Source: Acidobacteriota bacterium (GTDB lineage Bacteria; Acidobacteriota; Terriglobia; Terriglobales; Acidobacteriaceae). From it: a stretch of 50,300 nt of DNA. Below the pieces are notes generated by a model. The model was not told where the DNA came from. It made no database searches and saw nothing but the letters and a program-made list of their open reading frames with translations. Shown here piece by piece: positions 8,109-17,497 of the stretch; the first letter of the stretch is position 1, and each line of letters opens with the position of its first letter. The stretch lies in NCBI GenBank assembly GCA_021813745.1, contig JAKAJO010000121.1, forward strand, positions 1 through 50,300, written 5' to 3'. The position numbers and the translations under genes are program-made.

Positions 8109-8954
8109 ATGTCACCGAAGAATGTCAGCTATTACGAGTTCCTGCAGATCAGTCCACACGCCGATCACGACACGATTCACCGTGTATATCGTTTCCTGGC
8201 GGCACGGTATCACCCGGACAATCCGAAGTCGGGTGATGTGGACAAGTTCAACCAGCTGAAGACTGCCTATGACGTGCTGTCGAATCCTGACCGGCGTGCG
8301 GAGTATGACGCGAAGCGGGTGCAGGAGCCAGCCCATCCGGTCCCGATGTCGACGAAGATCGATTTTATGGACAATCTGGAAGGCGAGTTAAACCGGCGGT
8401 TGGGCGTGCTGGCGGTGCTTTATTACCGTCGGCGTGCGAATCCCTATGCGCCGGAGGTTCCGCTGGCAGAGGTGGAGGCGCAGATGGGCTTTCCGCGGGA
8501 CTATCTCGACTTCACGACGTGGTATCTGGAGCGGAAGGGCTTTATCACCAAGGCGGACAACTCAGACTTTACGCTGACGGTGGCGGGAGTGGACTTTGTA
8601 GAGTCGCAGCGCGCGAACCTGCCGATTCTGAACAAGCTGCTGACCACAGGGCTGGAGAACGAGTCAGACGAACCCACACAGTTCGATGTTTTTGTCGACG
8701 AAGCGGAAGTTAACGCCCAAGCGATTGAGACCGGGGCGCAGCAGGACGCGCGCCTGCACAAGAGGGCCGAGCGCCGGAAGAACAGAAAAGAGCGCCGGCT
8801 TGGATTGCCGGATACGCGAACCAACCGGATCGATCGCCGCTTCAACGTGGCAGACCGCCGGAAGGTGAGCCAGGAACCGGAAGAGAAGGCTCCTGAGGAG
8901 TTGATCGTTGAGGAGGCCAGTGGCGAACAGCTTCGTCAGGCCTATGCGGCTTAA
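8109..8954 (+). CDS. DnaJ-domain protein with winged-helix-like middle and arginine-rich tail (281 aa)
   Basis: Residues 7-68 are a J-domain: YYEFLQIS, helix II, the HPD motif at 35-37, and AYDVLSNPDRRAEYD. It should therefore stimulate a DnaK ATPase. There is no G/F region, zinc finger or C-terminal peptide-binding domain as in true DnaJ. Residues about 90-180 look like a winged helix (EVEAQMGFP, YLERKGFITKA, FTLTVAGVDFVE). Residues 215-260 are a basic RR-rich repeat (ERRKNRKERR, DRRFNVADRR), followed by an acidic end. The combination suggests a chaperone-linked DNA- or RNA-binding regulator; this is inference. GGAAGGG precedes the ATG. It is a single gene followed by a strong hairpin at 9003-9043. 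Confidence 0.85.
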   Translation: MSPKNVSYYEFLQISPHADHDTIHRVYRFLAARYHPDNPKSGDVDKFNQLKTAYDVLSNPDRRAEYDAKRVQEPAHPVPMSTKIDFMDNLEGELNRRLGVLAVLYYRRRANPYAPEVPLAEVEAQMGFPRDYLDFTTWYLERKGFITKADNSDFTLTVAGVDFVESQRANLPILNKLLTTGLENESDEPTQFDVFVDEAEVNAQAIETGAQQDARLHKRAERRKNRKERRLGLPDTRTNRIDRRFNVADRRKVSQEPEEKAPEELIVEEASGEQLRQAYAA

Positions 8955-9002
8955 GAGCCAAGAGCCTTCCTGAACCCGAAGCAAAATTTCCCTGGAACTG
9001 CA

Positions 9003-9043
9003 CAAGACGGCTGTTGCGATGCATGATCGCAGCAGCCGTCTTG
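9003..9043 (+). terminator. Strong hairpin after the DnaJ-like gene
   Basis: Arms CAAGACGGCTG (9003-9013) and CAGCCGTCTTG (9033-9043) pair perfectly, and an inner TGCGAT/ATCGCA stem continues the helix with one T.G step between. Only a weak T-rich stretch (GCATTTG) follows, so it may stop transcription poorly or protect a 3' end. Confidence 0.6.
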
Positions 9044-9135
9044 CATTTGCGGCCCTGGAAGGCGGATGAGGCATGGCATGGGGTAGCATGGTCACGTTTG
9101 CAAATGCACACCCAAGGGATGCGGAGGAAGAAACG

Positions 9136-10455
9136 ATGGTGACACGCAGGGAGTTCTTGGACACGCTGGCCGTGGGAGCGGCGGGGCTTGCGGTGAGCGC
9201 GACAGCCAAGAGCTATGGACAGATCATGGGGTCCAATGAGCGGCTGAATTTTGCAGTCATCGGGCTGAACAGCCGGGCCTATGCGCACTTGCAGGGAATC
9301 CATGCGAACCAAGACGCGGCACGGATTACGCATGTGGCGGATGTGGAGACGAATATCCTGGCGCGGTTTGCGGCGGCGACGGAAAAGCAGATGGGCACGG
9401 CACCGGCGACGGCACAGGATTTTCGCAAGGTGCTGGAGAGCAAGGATGTGGATGCGGTGACGATTGCGACGCCCGATCACTGGCACATGCCGATGTCGGT
9501 TCTGGCGTTGCAGGCGGGCAAGCACGTGTATGTGGAGAAGCCGTGCAGCCACAATCCGGCGGAGGGAGCGCTGCTGGTGGAGGCGCAACGGAAGTACGGC
9601 AAGCTGGTTCAGATGGGGACGCAGCAGCGCTCGTCGCCGTACACGATTGATGTGGTGGGGAAGATTCATGGCGGGTTGATTGGGCGGCCGTACTTTGCGA
9701 AGTGCTGGTACAACAACACGCGGAAGTCAATTGGGCATGGCAAGCCTGCGCCAGTGCCGGCGACGCTGGACTGGGATCTGTGGCAGGGGCCCGCACCGCG
9801 ACAGGAGTACACCGACAACGTGCAACCGTATAACTGGCACTGGTTCCGCACATGGGGTACGGGCGAGGCGCTGAACAACGGCACGCACGAAGTGGACGTG
9901 TGCCGGTGGGCGCTGGGTGTGGATTTTCCTGAGAAGGTGACTGCTTCGGGCGGGCGGTACGCGTACAAGGACGACTGGCAGTTTTACGACACGATTGTGA
10001 CGAGCTACGAGTACGCGGACAAGATGATTGCGTGGGAGAGCACGAGCTGCCAGGGGATGCGGTACTTCAACCGCGGGCGCGGTTCGCTGATCGAAGGCAC
10101 GGAAGGAACGATTCTGATTGATCGGGGTGGGTATATTCACTATGACCTGGATGGGAAGGTCATCAGCGAGTACAAGGTGGGACAGGCGGCATCGACGGCG
10201 GACCTTGTCGGTGCGGACTCCATGACCGATCTGCATTTTACGAACTTCATTGCAGGGATCCGCAAGGGTGAGCCGTTGCACGCGCCGGTGGCGGTGGGCA
10301 ACGTGGCGGTGACGATGCTGCAGCTGACGAACATCGCGTGGTTTGTGCAGCGGGAGTTGAAACTGGACACCCAGGATGGCAGGATTCTGGGCGATGCGGA
10401 GGCGATGACGTACTGGGGTCGCAAGTATCAGCCCGGATGGGAACCGAAGATTTAG
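9136..10455 (+). CDS. Tat-exported Gfo/Idh/MocA family oxidoreductase (439 aa)
   Basis: NAD(P)-dependent sugar or inositol oxidoreductase. The Tat signal is TRREFLDTLAVGAAGLAVSA (residues 3-22), so it is likely periplasmic with a preloaded cofactor. The Rossmann start FAVIGLNSRAYAH, the segment ATPDHWH and the family signature EKP (in HVYVEKPCSHNP) are all present; the EKP lysine is the usual catalytic residue. The C-terminal alpha/beta domain begins around residue 180 (GRPYFAKCWYNN). The start ATG at 9136 is fixed by GGAGGAAG six bases upstream and by the Tat motif; the frame also opens at 9073, which would bury the signal. Tat-exported relatives are common in acidobacteria, Bacteroidetes and planctomycetes beside sugar-uptake genes. 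The substrate is unknown. Confidence 0.9.
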   Translation: MVTRREFLDTLAVGAAGLAVSATAKSYGQIMGSNERLNFAVIGLNSRAYAHLQGIHANQDAARITHVADVETNILARFAAATEKQMGTAPATAQDFRKVLESKDVDAVTIATPDHWHMPMSVLALQAGKHVYVEKPCSHNPAEGALLVEAQRKYGKLVQMGTQQRSSPYTIDVVGKIHGGLIGRPYFAKCWYNNTRKSIGHGKPAPVPATLDWDLWQGPAPRQEYTDNVQPYNWHWFRTWGTGEALNNGTHEVDVCRWALGVDFPEKVTASGGRYAYKDDWQFYDTIVTSYEYADKMIAWESTSCQGMRYFNRGRGSLIEGTEGTILIDRGGYIHYDLDGKVISEYKVGQAASTADLVGADSMTDLHFTNFIAGIRKGEPLHAPVAVGNVAVTMLQLTNIAWFVQRELKLDTQDGRILGDAEAMTYWGRKYQPGWEPKI

Positions 10456-10755
10456 GTTCCACTGAGCGGCGATGATGCGAATGCGCGTGACAGGACGTGG
10501 AGACGAGGGAAGAAGTCAATCGCTCTCCGGATCCGTCATGCGGCAAGCAACTGAGGCAGGGCGCAGGCAGGTTGTGATGAGGTGAACACCGAGCAGGACG
10601 CTTGCTTTATGCTGTGTGCAGGCGTGCTTGAAGGCTGAAGCGTTCCTGGGACTTCCCTGGCCGAGAGCGAAGAATTCCTGGCTCGGCGGAGTTGTATTCT
10701 CCTTGTCCCGGTCACCCGGTTGCATTGCACGTTACGAATCCTCACGGGAGCGCGC
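10456..10755. other. 300-base spacer upstream of the drug exporter
   Basis: No convincing ORF, RNA or repeat. The part nearest the exporter (TTGCATTGCACGTTAC, around 10720) may contain promoter elements, but I cannot make a clean -35/-10 pair. Confidence 0.4.
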
Positions 10756-12384
10756 ATGGCGCAGTCAACTGCGGCCTCTCCTGCCAAAGCGCGGGATGCC
10801 GACAGCGAGTTTCACTTTGATGAGACGTGGAAGCCGCGGTTCAATCCGTGGGTGATTGCGTTTACGGTGACGCTGGCTACGTTCATGGAAGCGCTCGATT
10901 CGTCGATTGCGAATGTGGCGCTGCCGCACATCGCCGGTTCGCTGGGCGCGAGCTATGAAGAAGCGACATGGGTTCTGACCTCCTATTTGGTATCCAATGC
11001 CATTGTGTTGCCAATCAGCGGCTGGATCGCAAACCGCATTGGCCGCAAGCAGTTTTACATGAGCTGTGTTGTGGCCTTCACGGTGTTTTCGTTTTGCTGC
11101 GGGCTGGCCAACTCCCTTGCGATGCTGGTGCTGTTTCGCGTTTTTCAGGGAGCAGCGGGCGGAGGCCTTCAGCCCAGCGAGCGAGCGATTCTTGCGGACA
11201 CCTTTTCCCCTGAGAAGCGCAGTGTTGCGTTTGCGATTTACGGCATGGCGGTGGTGGTGGCGCCTGCGATTGGGCCGACGATCGGGGGCTGGATCACCGA
11301 CAACTATACGTGGCGGTGGATCTTTTTCCTGAACATTCCTGTTGGCATTCTTTCGATTCTATTGACGAGTCGCATTGTGGAAGATCCGCCGTATCTGGCG
11401 CGGCTTCGCAAGAAGGCCGGAAGCATCGACGGAGTAGGACTTGGCCTGCTGGTGGTGACGATCGGCGCGCTGCAAATCATGCTCGACAAGGGGCAGGAGA
11501 AGGACTGGTTCGGCTCGAACTTCATTGTGGGCTGCGCGTTTCTGGCGGGAGTTGGGCTGATTGGGTTTCTGTGGCGCGAGATGACGGCGGCGCATCCGAT
11601 CATCGATCTTTCTCTGTATCGCAGCCGCAACTTCAGCATGACGCAGCTGGTGATGGTGGTGATCGGCGCTGCGCTGTATGCGACGACGGTGATGATTCCG
11701 CAGTTTCTTCAGGAGGTGATGGGGTACACGGCGATGGAGGCCGGCATGGTGCTCTCGCTGGGCGGACTGGTTCTGATTCTGCTGCTGCCGATTGTGGGAT
11801 TCATTGGGCAAAAGGTGGATCCGCGGGCGATGATCTGCTTTGGCTTTGCGTGGGTGAGTTTTGGAATCTGGCGGATTTCGAGTCTTGATCTAAGCATCAG
11901 CTTCTGGGATGCGGCGAGCTGGCGCGTGATTATGGTGCTGGGAATGCCGTTTCTTTTTGTGCCGATCAGCGTGATGTCGTATGTGGGCGTGCCGCAGGAG
12001 AAGAACAACGAGGTTTCTGGCCTGACGGCGCTGGCACGCAACATCGGCGGCAGCCTTGGCATCTCGTTTATCAGCACGATGCTGGTGCGACGTGCACAGG
12101 CGCACCAGAACTATCTTGCGGCGCATGTGTATCCGGGCGCGGACAACTATCGCATTCTGAGCCGTGGACTAAGCGGGGTGATGAAGAGTGGGGGCTACTC
12201 TGCGGCAGGGGCCACGCGAGGCGCCATGGCGCAGGCTTACCGGATGATGGTGCAGCAGGCGGACGTGCTGGCATATATCGATACTATTCATGCGTTGGTG
12301 ATCCTGACGGTGTGCCTGATTCCGATCGGTTATCTGATGAAGAAGCCGCGGTTCCGATCCCGGCAAGCGGCTCCTGCGGACTGA
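10756..12384 (+). CDS. DHA2-family MFS multidrug exporter (EmrB/QacA type, 542 aa)
   Basis: Proton-driven drug exporter with 14 predicted membrane helices. The first helix motif LDSSIANVALPHI, followed by WVLTSYLVSNAIVLPISGWI and GRK (motif A), is diagnostic of the DHA2 group. Motif C-like GPTIGGWITDNYTWRWIFF comes around residues 170-190. EmrB partners usually include a membrane-fusion protein and TolC; none is adjacent, so it may act alone or with the distant tripartite parts. The start at 10756 follows GGGAG; an earlier frame start at 10720 has no ribosome site. It is a monocistronic-looking gene. Confidence 0.9.
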   Translation: MAQSTAASPAKARDADSEFHFDETWKPRFNPWVIAFTVTLATFMEALDSSIANVALPHIAGSLGASYEEATWVLTSYLVSNAIVLPISGWIANRIGRKQFYMSCVVAFTVFSFCCGLANSLAMLVLFRVFQGAAGGGLQPSERAILADTFSPEKRSVAFAIYGMAVVVAPAIGPTIGGWITDNYTWRWIFFLNIPVGILSILLTSRIVEDPPYLARLRKKAGSIDGVGLGLLVVTIGALQIMLDKGQEKDWFGSNFIVGCAFLAGVGLIGFLWREMTAAHPIIDLSLYRSRNFSMTQLVMVVIGAALYATTVMIPQFLQEVMGYTAMEAGMVLSLGGLVLILLLPIVGFIGQKVDPRAMICFGFAWVSFGIWRISSLDLSISFWDAASWRVIMVLGMPFLFVPISVMSYVGVPQEKNNEVSGLTALARNIGGSLGISFISTMLVRRAQAHQNYLAAHVYPGADNYRILSRGLSGVMKSGGYSAAGATRGAMAQAYRMMVQQADVLAYIDTIHALVILTVCLIPIGYLMKKPRFRSRQAAPAD

Positions 12385-12602
12385 GCGGTTCGCATGCAAG
12401 CGAAGTGATGCGGGTTTTCCGATCTGAATCGGGAGGTTGAGCGGGAGCCTCATTTTCGCTTCGTCAAAAAATCCGGTCATGAAGGGCAGTGGCGAGTGCG
12501 CCCCAGATTTCGTGATTTACACTTCTTGAAATACAGACGGCTCCGGGATGCGGTGGGTCCATCGTGCAAGGAGTTGCGCACTCTGAAGGGATGGATGTTT
12601 CG

Positions 12603-14813
12603 ATGCGTTGTTCCTTAGTTTTGCTGACCGCCCTTGTTGCCTGTACCGCAATGAACCCAGCGCGCCGCGCTGCGGCCCAGGGGATTCCGCTGACAGTGGA
12701 GAAGATTTACGGGCACGGGCCGCTGATTGGGAAGGTGCCGAAGGACCTTGTGTGGTCGCCGGACGGGAAGCACGTGACCTACATGGACGGCGGAGAGTTG
12801 ATTGATCTGGATCCTGGGACGGGCAAGCCGCATGTCCTGATCAGCCGGCAGAAGATGGCACCCCTGATGGGCGCGACAGTGGAAAGCGAACAGGCCCGCG
12901 ACCATCGCGCGCGCTACGGGGCGGCTTCCTACATCTGGGCGCCGGACTCGCGGCATCTGCTGTTTGACGCGAACGGGCGGCTTTGGATGTACGACCTTGC
13001 AACGGGCACTGGCATCCAGGTGGGCTTTACGGGCGCGGACTCGGAGGACGATCCGAAGTTCTCTCCGGATGGCTCGTCAATCTCCTTTATCCGCGACCAC
13101 TCGCTGGTGGTGGTGCGCCTGAAGGAACCGGGATCGCCGATGACGCCGCTGGCGCTTTCAACGGACGCGACGATTCTGAATGGCCAGGTGGACTGGGTCT
13201 ATGAGGAAGAACTGGGAGTGCGGACAAACTACCACTGGGCTCCGGACTCGAAGGGGATTGCGTTTTTGCAGATGAATGAGGCGCAGGTGCCTGTGTATCC
13301 GCTGACGGACTGGATTCCGATGCATGCGCGGGTGGTGGGCCAGCGGTATCCGCAGCCTGGGGATCCAAATCCTGCAGTGCGCCTGGGCGCGGTGATGGCG
13401 GACGGAGGGAAGGTCTACTGGGTGAAGCTGCCGATTACGGCGGGGCAGGATTACATTCCGCGCTTTGGCTGGCTGGACCGCAAGACGGTATGGGTCGAGA
13501 CTCTGACACGCGACCACAAGCATCGCGCAATCTACTTTGCGGATCTGGCCGAAGGCACGACGCGCAAGGTGCTGGAGATTGACGACGCGAAGTTTCTGGA
13601 CGAGGACTACGACGTGACGGCGGAGGCCGGCTGGCTGGCGCTGACGAACTGGAGCGATGGGCACCGGCAGATTTATCTCTACAGTTATGACGCGACACAT
13701 CCTCTGAGCAGCGATACAAAGCTGGTGCGGGAGCTGACGAAGGGCGACTTTGACGTGGCGAAGGTGTACCACGTGGATCCGCGACGGCAGGTGGTGCTGT
13801 ACGCGTCCAATGAGGGAAACGTGTTGGAGCAGCAAGTGTGGCAAGTGAGCTTTGACGGCGTGCGTAAGCCGGTGACGACGACGCCGGGGACGCACGATGC
13901 CACGTTTGGCCCGCACGGTGAGGGGTATGTGGACCACGTATCAACGCGGATGACGGCGCCGGCGTTGAGCCTGTGCAGTGCATTGGGCACTTGCCACGTC
14001 TTCTGGGAGACGCATGCGCTGGAGCCGTATGACCTGCGTGCTCCGGAGCAGTTGCAGGTGAAAGCGAAGGATGGGACGACGCTCTATGCGACTCTGCTGC
14101 TGCCGAAGGGTGCGACGACGGCGGCGAGCGTACCGCTGATTGTGAATCCCTATGGCGGGCCGGGACCGCAGGAAGTGGCGAACCGGTGGAGCGACTCGCT
14201 GCTGTTTGACGAGTTGCTGGCGGAGCACGGATTTGCGGTGCTGCATGCGGACAATCGGGGCACCGGGATGCGCGGGCGGGACTTTGCGCAGGAGGCGTAC
14301 CACAACTTTGGGCCGGTCCAACTGGAGGACCAACTGACGGTGGTGGATGCGGCGCTGGCGAAGTATCCGCAGCTGGATCCGAAGCGGCTGGGCTGGTGGG
14401 GCTGGAGCTGGGGCGGCACGTTCACGCTGTATGCGATGACGCACTCGGATCGCTTCAGGGCGGGCGTGTCGGTGGCACCAGTGACGAATTGGCATCTGTA
14501 CGACTCGATCTACACGGAACGTTATATGAGCACGCCCGCGGATTTTCCGGAGGGATACAAGGATATGTCCGTGGTGAACTCGGCGGCGAAGCTGCACGGG
14601 CGACTGCTGCTGGTGCACGGGACGGGTGATGACAACGTGCACATGGAGAACTCGATTCAGTTTATCCAGGCGCTGATTGAGGCGCAGAAGCCGTACGACC
14701 TGCAGCTCTATCCACGGAAGACGCATTCGATTGCGGGACCGGATGTGCGGACGCATCTGTACAACCGCATCCTGGCGCAGTTTGAGACGTACCTGATGCC
14801 ACCGGTGCAGTGA
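12603..14813 (+). CDS. Secreted dipeptidyl peptidase IV (S9B family, 736 aa)
   Basis: Exported serine peptidase that removes X-Pro or X-Ala dipeptides from N-termini. The signal peptide (CSLVLLTALVACTA) ends near AAAQG. An N-terminal eight-bladed propeller (DPPIV_N) contains YEEELGVRTNYHWAPDS, which supplies the family's double-glutamate N-terminus-binding motif (EE). The alpha/beta-hydrolase domain holds GWSWGG with nucleophile S602, D676 in GTGDDNVH and H708 in KTHSIAG. Length is normal for the family. The start is uncertain: ATG at 12603 fits the signal best, ATG at 12591 and GTG at 12564 are in frame. It has no operon partner and is followed by a large hairpin and a repeat copy. Confidence 0.9.
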   Translation: MRCSLVLLTALVACTAMNPARRAAAQGIPLTVEKIYGHGPLIGKVPKDLVWSPDGKHVTYMDGGELIDLDPGTGKPHVLISRQKMAPLMGATVESEQARDHRARYGAASYIWAPDSRHLLFDANGRLWMYDLATGTGIQVGFTGADSEDDPKFSPDGSSISFIRDHSLVVVRLKEPGSPMTPLALSTDATILNGQVDWVYEEELGVRTNYHWAPDSKGIAFLQMNEAQVPVYPLTDWIPMHARVVGQRYPQPGDPNPAVRLGAVMADGGKVYWVKLPITAGQDYIPRFGWLDRKTVWVETLTRDHKHRAIYFADLAEGTTRKVLEIDDAKFLDEDYDVTAEAGWLALTNWSDGHRQIYLYSYDATHPLSSDTKLVRELTKGDFDVAKVYHVDPRRQVVLYASNEGNVLEQQVWQVSFDGVRKPVTTTPGTHDATFGPHGEGYVDHVSTRMTAPALSLCSALGTCHVFWETHALEPYDLRAPEQLQVKAKDGTTLYATLLLPKGATTAASVPLIVNPYGGPGPQEVANRWSDSLLFDELLAEHGFAVLHADNRGTGMRGRDFAQEAYHNFGPVQLEDQLTVVDAALAKYPQLDPKRLGWWGWSWGGTFTLYAMTHSDRFRAGVSVAPVTNWHLYDSIYTERYMSTPADFPEGYKDMSVVNSAAKLHGRLLLVHGTGDDNVHMENSIQFIQALIEAQKPYDLQLYPRKTHSIAGPDVRTHLYNRILAQFETYLMPPVQ

Positions 14814-14817
14814 GGGA

Positions 14818-14857
14818 GCAGATCGCGGGCAGACGAAACCGTCTGCCGAAGATCTGC
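14818..14857 (+). terminator. Two-part hairpin after the DPP IV gene
   Basis: Outer stem GCAGATC/GATCTGC and inner stem GGCAGACG (14828-14835) with CGTCTGCC (14840-14847) around an AAAC loop. It begins four bases after the stop codon. No clear T-run follows, so termination is plausible but not certain. Confidence 0.55.
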
Positions 14858-14892
14858 GTGCTTAGGAAAAGGCTGATTGAGGTTTGAGGTAT

Positions 14893-14931
14893 CCCAGGTG
14901 CCCAAAGGCGAGGCACCTGGGGCAGCCATTC
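14893..14931 (+). repeat. Intergenic hairpin repeat, copy 5
   Basis: Perfect 10-bp stem CCCAGGTGCC (14893-14902) with GGCACCTGGG (14912-14921) around the loop CAAAGGCGA, then tail GCAGCCATTC. Compared with copy 1, two stem positions change with compensation while the nine loop bases are the same. Confidence 0.7.
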
Positions 14932-15203
14932 TTTGCAGGGTAACCTGCTTTTCTCCCGCAGCCCTGAGCCACCCGCTCATTCCGGCGACCTGCCGATAAA
15001 AGGACCATGGACTCGTGCTGATCAATCGAGTTGTTCGAGATCGGGCTGCCAGCGAGGTGCCATGGGGACGCTTTCTGTTTTGATATCCGCAAAACGCAGG
15101 GGGGTCTGCATGCGGAAAGATCCGCGGACGGTCAACTCTTTGCTCCCAGAAATCGTCCACCGAAGAGAACGATCGCACGAAGAACGACGGCAAGGGCTGG
15201 CAG

Positions 15204-16859
15204 GTGTGGAAGCTGTCTCAGTTCTGGGGCATTGTTTTGTATGCCATGGCGTTGTGCGCCGCAGCCGCGGCGCCGCCGCAAGCTGACACTGCGGATCCGG
15301 ATGCGGTGTGCGCGCAATGCCATGCGCTGATTGTCGCGCGCTACCGCAAGACGCCCATGGCTGAGGCCAGCGGTGCGGCCACGGCGGGATTTCTGGCCGC
15401 GGATTTTACGCATGCCGCTTCGGGCATCCATTACAAGGTGACGAAATCGGATGGGCAGGTGTGGCTGGACTATGAACGTCCAGAGGCGACCGGCGGGCGA
15501 GAACTGGCGGGACGGGTACAGCTACAGTACTTTATCGGCTCAGGGTTGCGTGGACGCACCTATCTATTTGACCGGGATGGCTACTGGTTTGAAGCGCCGA
15601 TCAACTGGTATGGGAAGAAGCAAGTGTGGGATATGGCGCCGAACTTCCTGTCAGCCCGGGAGATGCCGCTGACGCTGCCTGTGGACCCGGGCTGCCTGCA
15701 CTGTCATGCGTCGGAAGTGGCGCAATCGCTGCCGGATGCAAGGAATCATTATGCCGGAGCGCCGTTTGGTGCGGGAGGCATCACGTGTGCCTCGTGTCAT
15801 GGGGACGGCACGGCGCACGTTGCTTCAGGCGGGACGGTCAAGATGATGGACATCGATGCTCTGATGCCGGTGCGGCGAGATTCGATCTGCTTGAACTGTC
15901 ATCTGGAGGGCCAAGCAGCTGTGATTCGGCAAGGGAAGAGGCTCGCGGAGTTCAGACCGGGCGATGACTTGTTTGATTACGCGGTGTTCTTTGTACGGCG
16001 GAATGAGGATGGGTCGGGAGGTCGCGCGACGAGCCAGTGGGAGGCGCTGCTGATGAGCCGGTGCAAGCAGGCCAGCGGCGACCGGATGACCTGCACAACA
16101 TGCCATGATCCGCATGGGTCTCCGGCGGAGTCGGAGCGGGTGGCGTACTACCGCAATCGATGTTTGCAGTGCCACAGCGCCAATGGATTTGCGGAGAAGC
16201 ATCACCCGGAGAATCCGGACTGCGTGGAGTGCCACATGGCGCGGATTCCTGCCAATGACATTGCGCACGAGCAGGTGACGGATCATTGGATTCGCAAGCG
16301 GGTGAGCGGTACGCGGCTTCCCTTGGCAACTTCGGGCCCGTTGGTGACCGTGGGTGATGTGGAGGCAGATGATCGAGATAGGGGACTGGCTTATGCACAG
16401 ATGGCGATGCGGGGCGATGAAACGGCAGGACGCCAGGCCCTGGTGCTGCTGAGTCGCGCAGAGAAAGAGCAGAATGGGGCCATCGGCGATGCGGAGCTGC
16501 ATGCCGAACTGGGGTTTCTGGAGCAGATGGATGGGAATGCGGCGGGCGCCACGGCAGAGTACAAGAAGGCGCTCGGGACGGACCCGTACGAAGCCCTTGC
16601 GGCAGGGGATCTGGCGGTTCTGGAAGCGCAGACGCACGACTATGGGGACGCTGTTCGGCTGTGGCGCAAGGTATTTGAGGACGACCCTGGGCAACTGGCC
16701 GCGGGGATCGACCTGGCGATGGTGGAGTGTGCGGCCGGGCAGATGGAACAGGCGCAAACGACCGTGGCCCGGCTGCGGGAGTTTGCCCCAGATGATGGCA
16801 AGGTGCGGGCCCTGGCGGCGCAACTGCGGGATGGGAGCGGACACTGCGGCGGCAAATGA
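15204..16859 (+). CDS. Secreted seven-haem c-type cytochrome with C-terminal TPR region (551 aa)
   Basis: Periplasmic multihaem electron carrier or reductase. A signal peptide (GIVLYAMALCAAAAA) precedes seven CXXCH haem sites at about residues 36, 164, 195, 229, 297, 320 and 340. The spacing (one isolated site, then a cluster of six) resembles the cytochrome c554/NrfA-like families often called 'tetratricopeptide multihaem'. From about residue 390 to the end there are TPR-like helices (GLAYAQMAMRG, AELGFLEQMDGNAAGATAEYKKAL, LDLAMVECAAGQMEQA-like). The start is a GTG at 15204, with AAGGGC upstream; the frame is open further upstream but shows no start codon. Substrate and partners are unknown. 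The Oar-like receptor lies 830 bases downstream with its own promoter. Confidence 0.85.
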   Translation: MWKLSQFWGIVLYAMALCAAAAAPPQADTADPDAVCAQCHALIVARYRKTPMAEASGAATAGFLAADFTHAASGIHYKVTKSDGQVWLDYERPEATGGRELAGRVQLQYFIGSGLRGRTYLFDRDGYWFEAPINWYGKKQVWDMAPNFLSAREMPLTLPVDPGCLHCHASEVAQSLPDARNHYAGAPFGAGGITCASCHGDGTAHVASGGTVKMMDIDALMPVRRDSICLNCHLEGQAAVIRQGKRLAEFRPGDDLFDYAVFFVRRNEDGSGGRATSQWEALLMSRCKQASGDRMTCTTCHDPHGSPAESERVAYYRNRCLQCHSANGFAEKHHPENPDCVECHMARIPANDIAHEQVTDHWIRKRVSGTRLPLATSGPLVTVGDVEADDRDRGLAYAQMAMRGDETAGRQALVLLSRAEKEQNGAIGDAELHAELGFLEQMDGNAAGATAEYKKALGTDPYEALAAGDLAVLEAQTHDYGDAVRLWRKVFEDDPGQLAAGIDLAMVECAAGQMEQAQTTVARLREFAPDDGKVRALAAQLRDGSGHCGGK

Positions 16860-17200
16860 TGCAGCCGAAGGCTTTGGGAGCATACAAGGAGTCAACAGGC
16901 AACGACCGGCCAAGAGGGAGGACCGGGAATGTTATGCCCAAACACCTACGTTTGAGGAAAGTATGGAGTCGTGGGCTGTCCCTTGAGAGCCACGCGTGGA
17001 TCTGAACCATGTCTTCCCAGGCGGGCAGACATGGGATAGAAAGGGCTTCTTCGTGCGGAACTGGGGTTGTGGTTTTCCTATTGAAAAATCAATCATTTGA
17101 TGGAGTTTGGGCCCGCCTTCAAGGTGGAACGTGGGAACCTCCGGAAGGTTGTGAATGGGAGGTTGGGGGGTGGGGCGTGCAATGGCGAGAATGGCGAGTA

Positions 17201-17428
17201 AATGACATATCGAATACATTACTAAAGCTCGTTATTTGTCCTGTGGCGGTTGAGGCAAGAAAAAGTGGCGGGATGGGAAATGGTGGACAAATGGGAGAAT
17301 GGCTGTCGAGGAGGCGGTTTGACTAAATCGGTTTATATGGTTGAGTTAGGCGGAGGTTGCGGGGTGGTTTCCGGAGAGGTGAGGGGTGGGGATGGCGGAA
17401 GTAAAGGTTTTCCCGGAATGACATATCG
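17201..17428 (+). repeat. Pair of 12-base direct repeats AATGACATATCG
   Basis: Identical 12-mers at 17201-17212 and 17417-17428, 216 bases apart. The second lies 40 bases before the promoter -35 of the receptor gene. They could be two binding sites for one regulator; no dyad symmetry is obvious. Confidence 0.5.
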
Positions 17429-17467
17429 TTTCGGTGGGAACTGTCGTGATTTTTTTGCGATCTATCG

Positions 17468-17497
17468 TTGACAGGAGTGATTGGATTTGGATATTGT
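17468..17497 (+). promoter_or_regulatory. Likely promoter of the Oar-like receptor gene
   Basis: Consensus -35 TTGACA (17468-17473), 18-base spacer, -10 TATTGT (17492-17497). Start of transcription would be near 17504, giving a leader of about 185 bases before the ATG at 17689. Confidence 0.6.

Larger units (their letters stand above)
14814..15203. other. 390-base spacer with a hairpin and a repeat copy
   Basis: Contains the two-part hairpin at 14818-14857 and a hairpin repeat at 14893-14931. A frame near 15110 starting MRKDP has no homology-like features and overlaps the cytochrome start region out of frame. The in-frame sequence just upstream of 15204 has no start codon. Confidence 0.5.
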
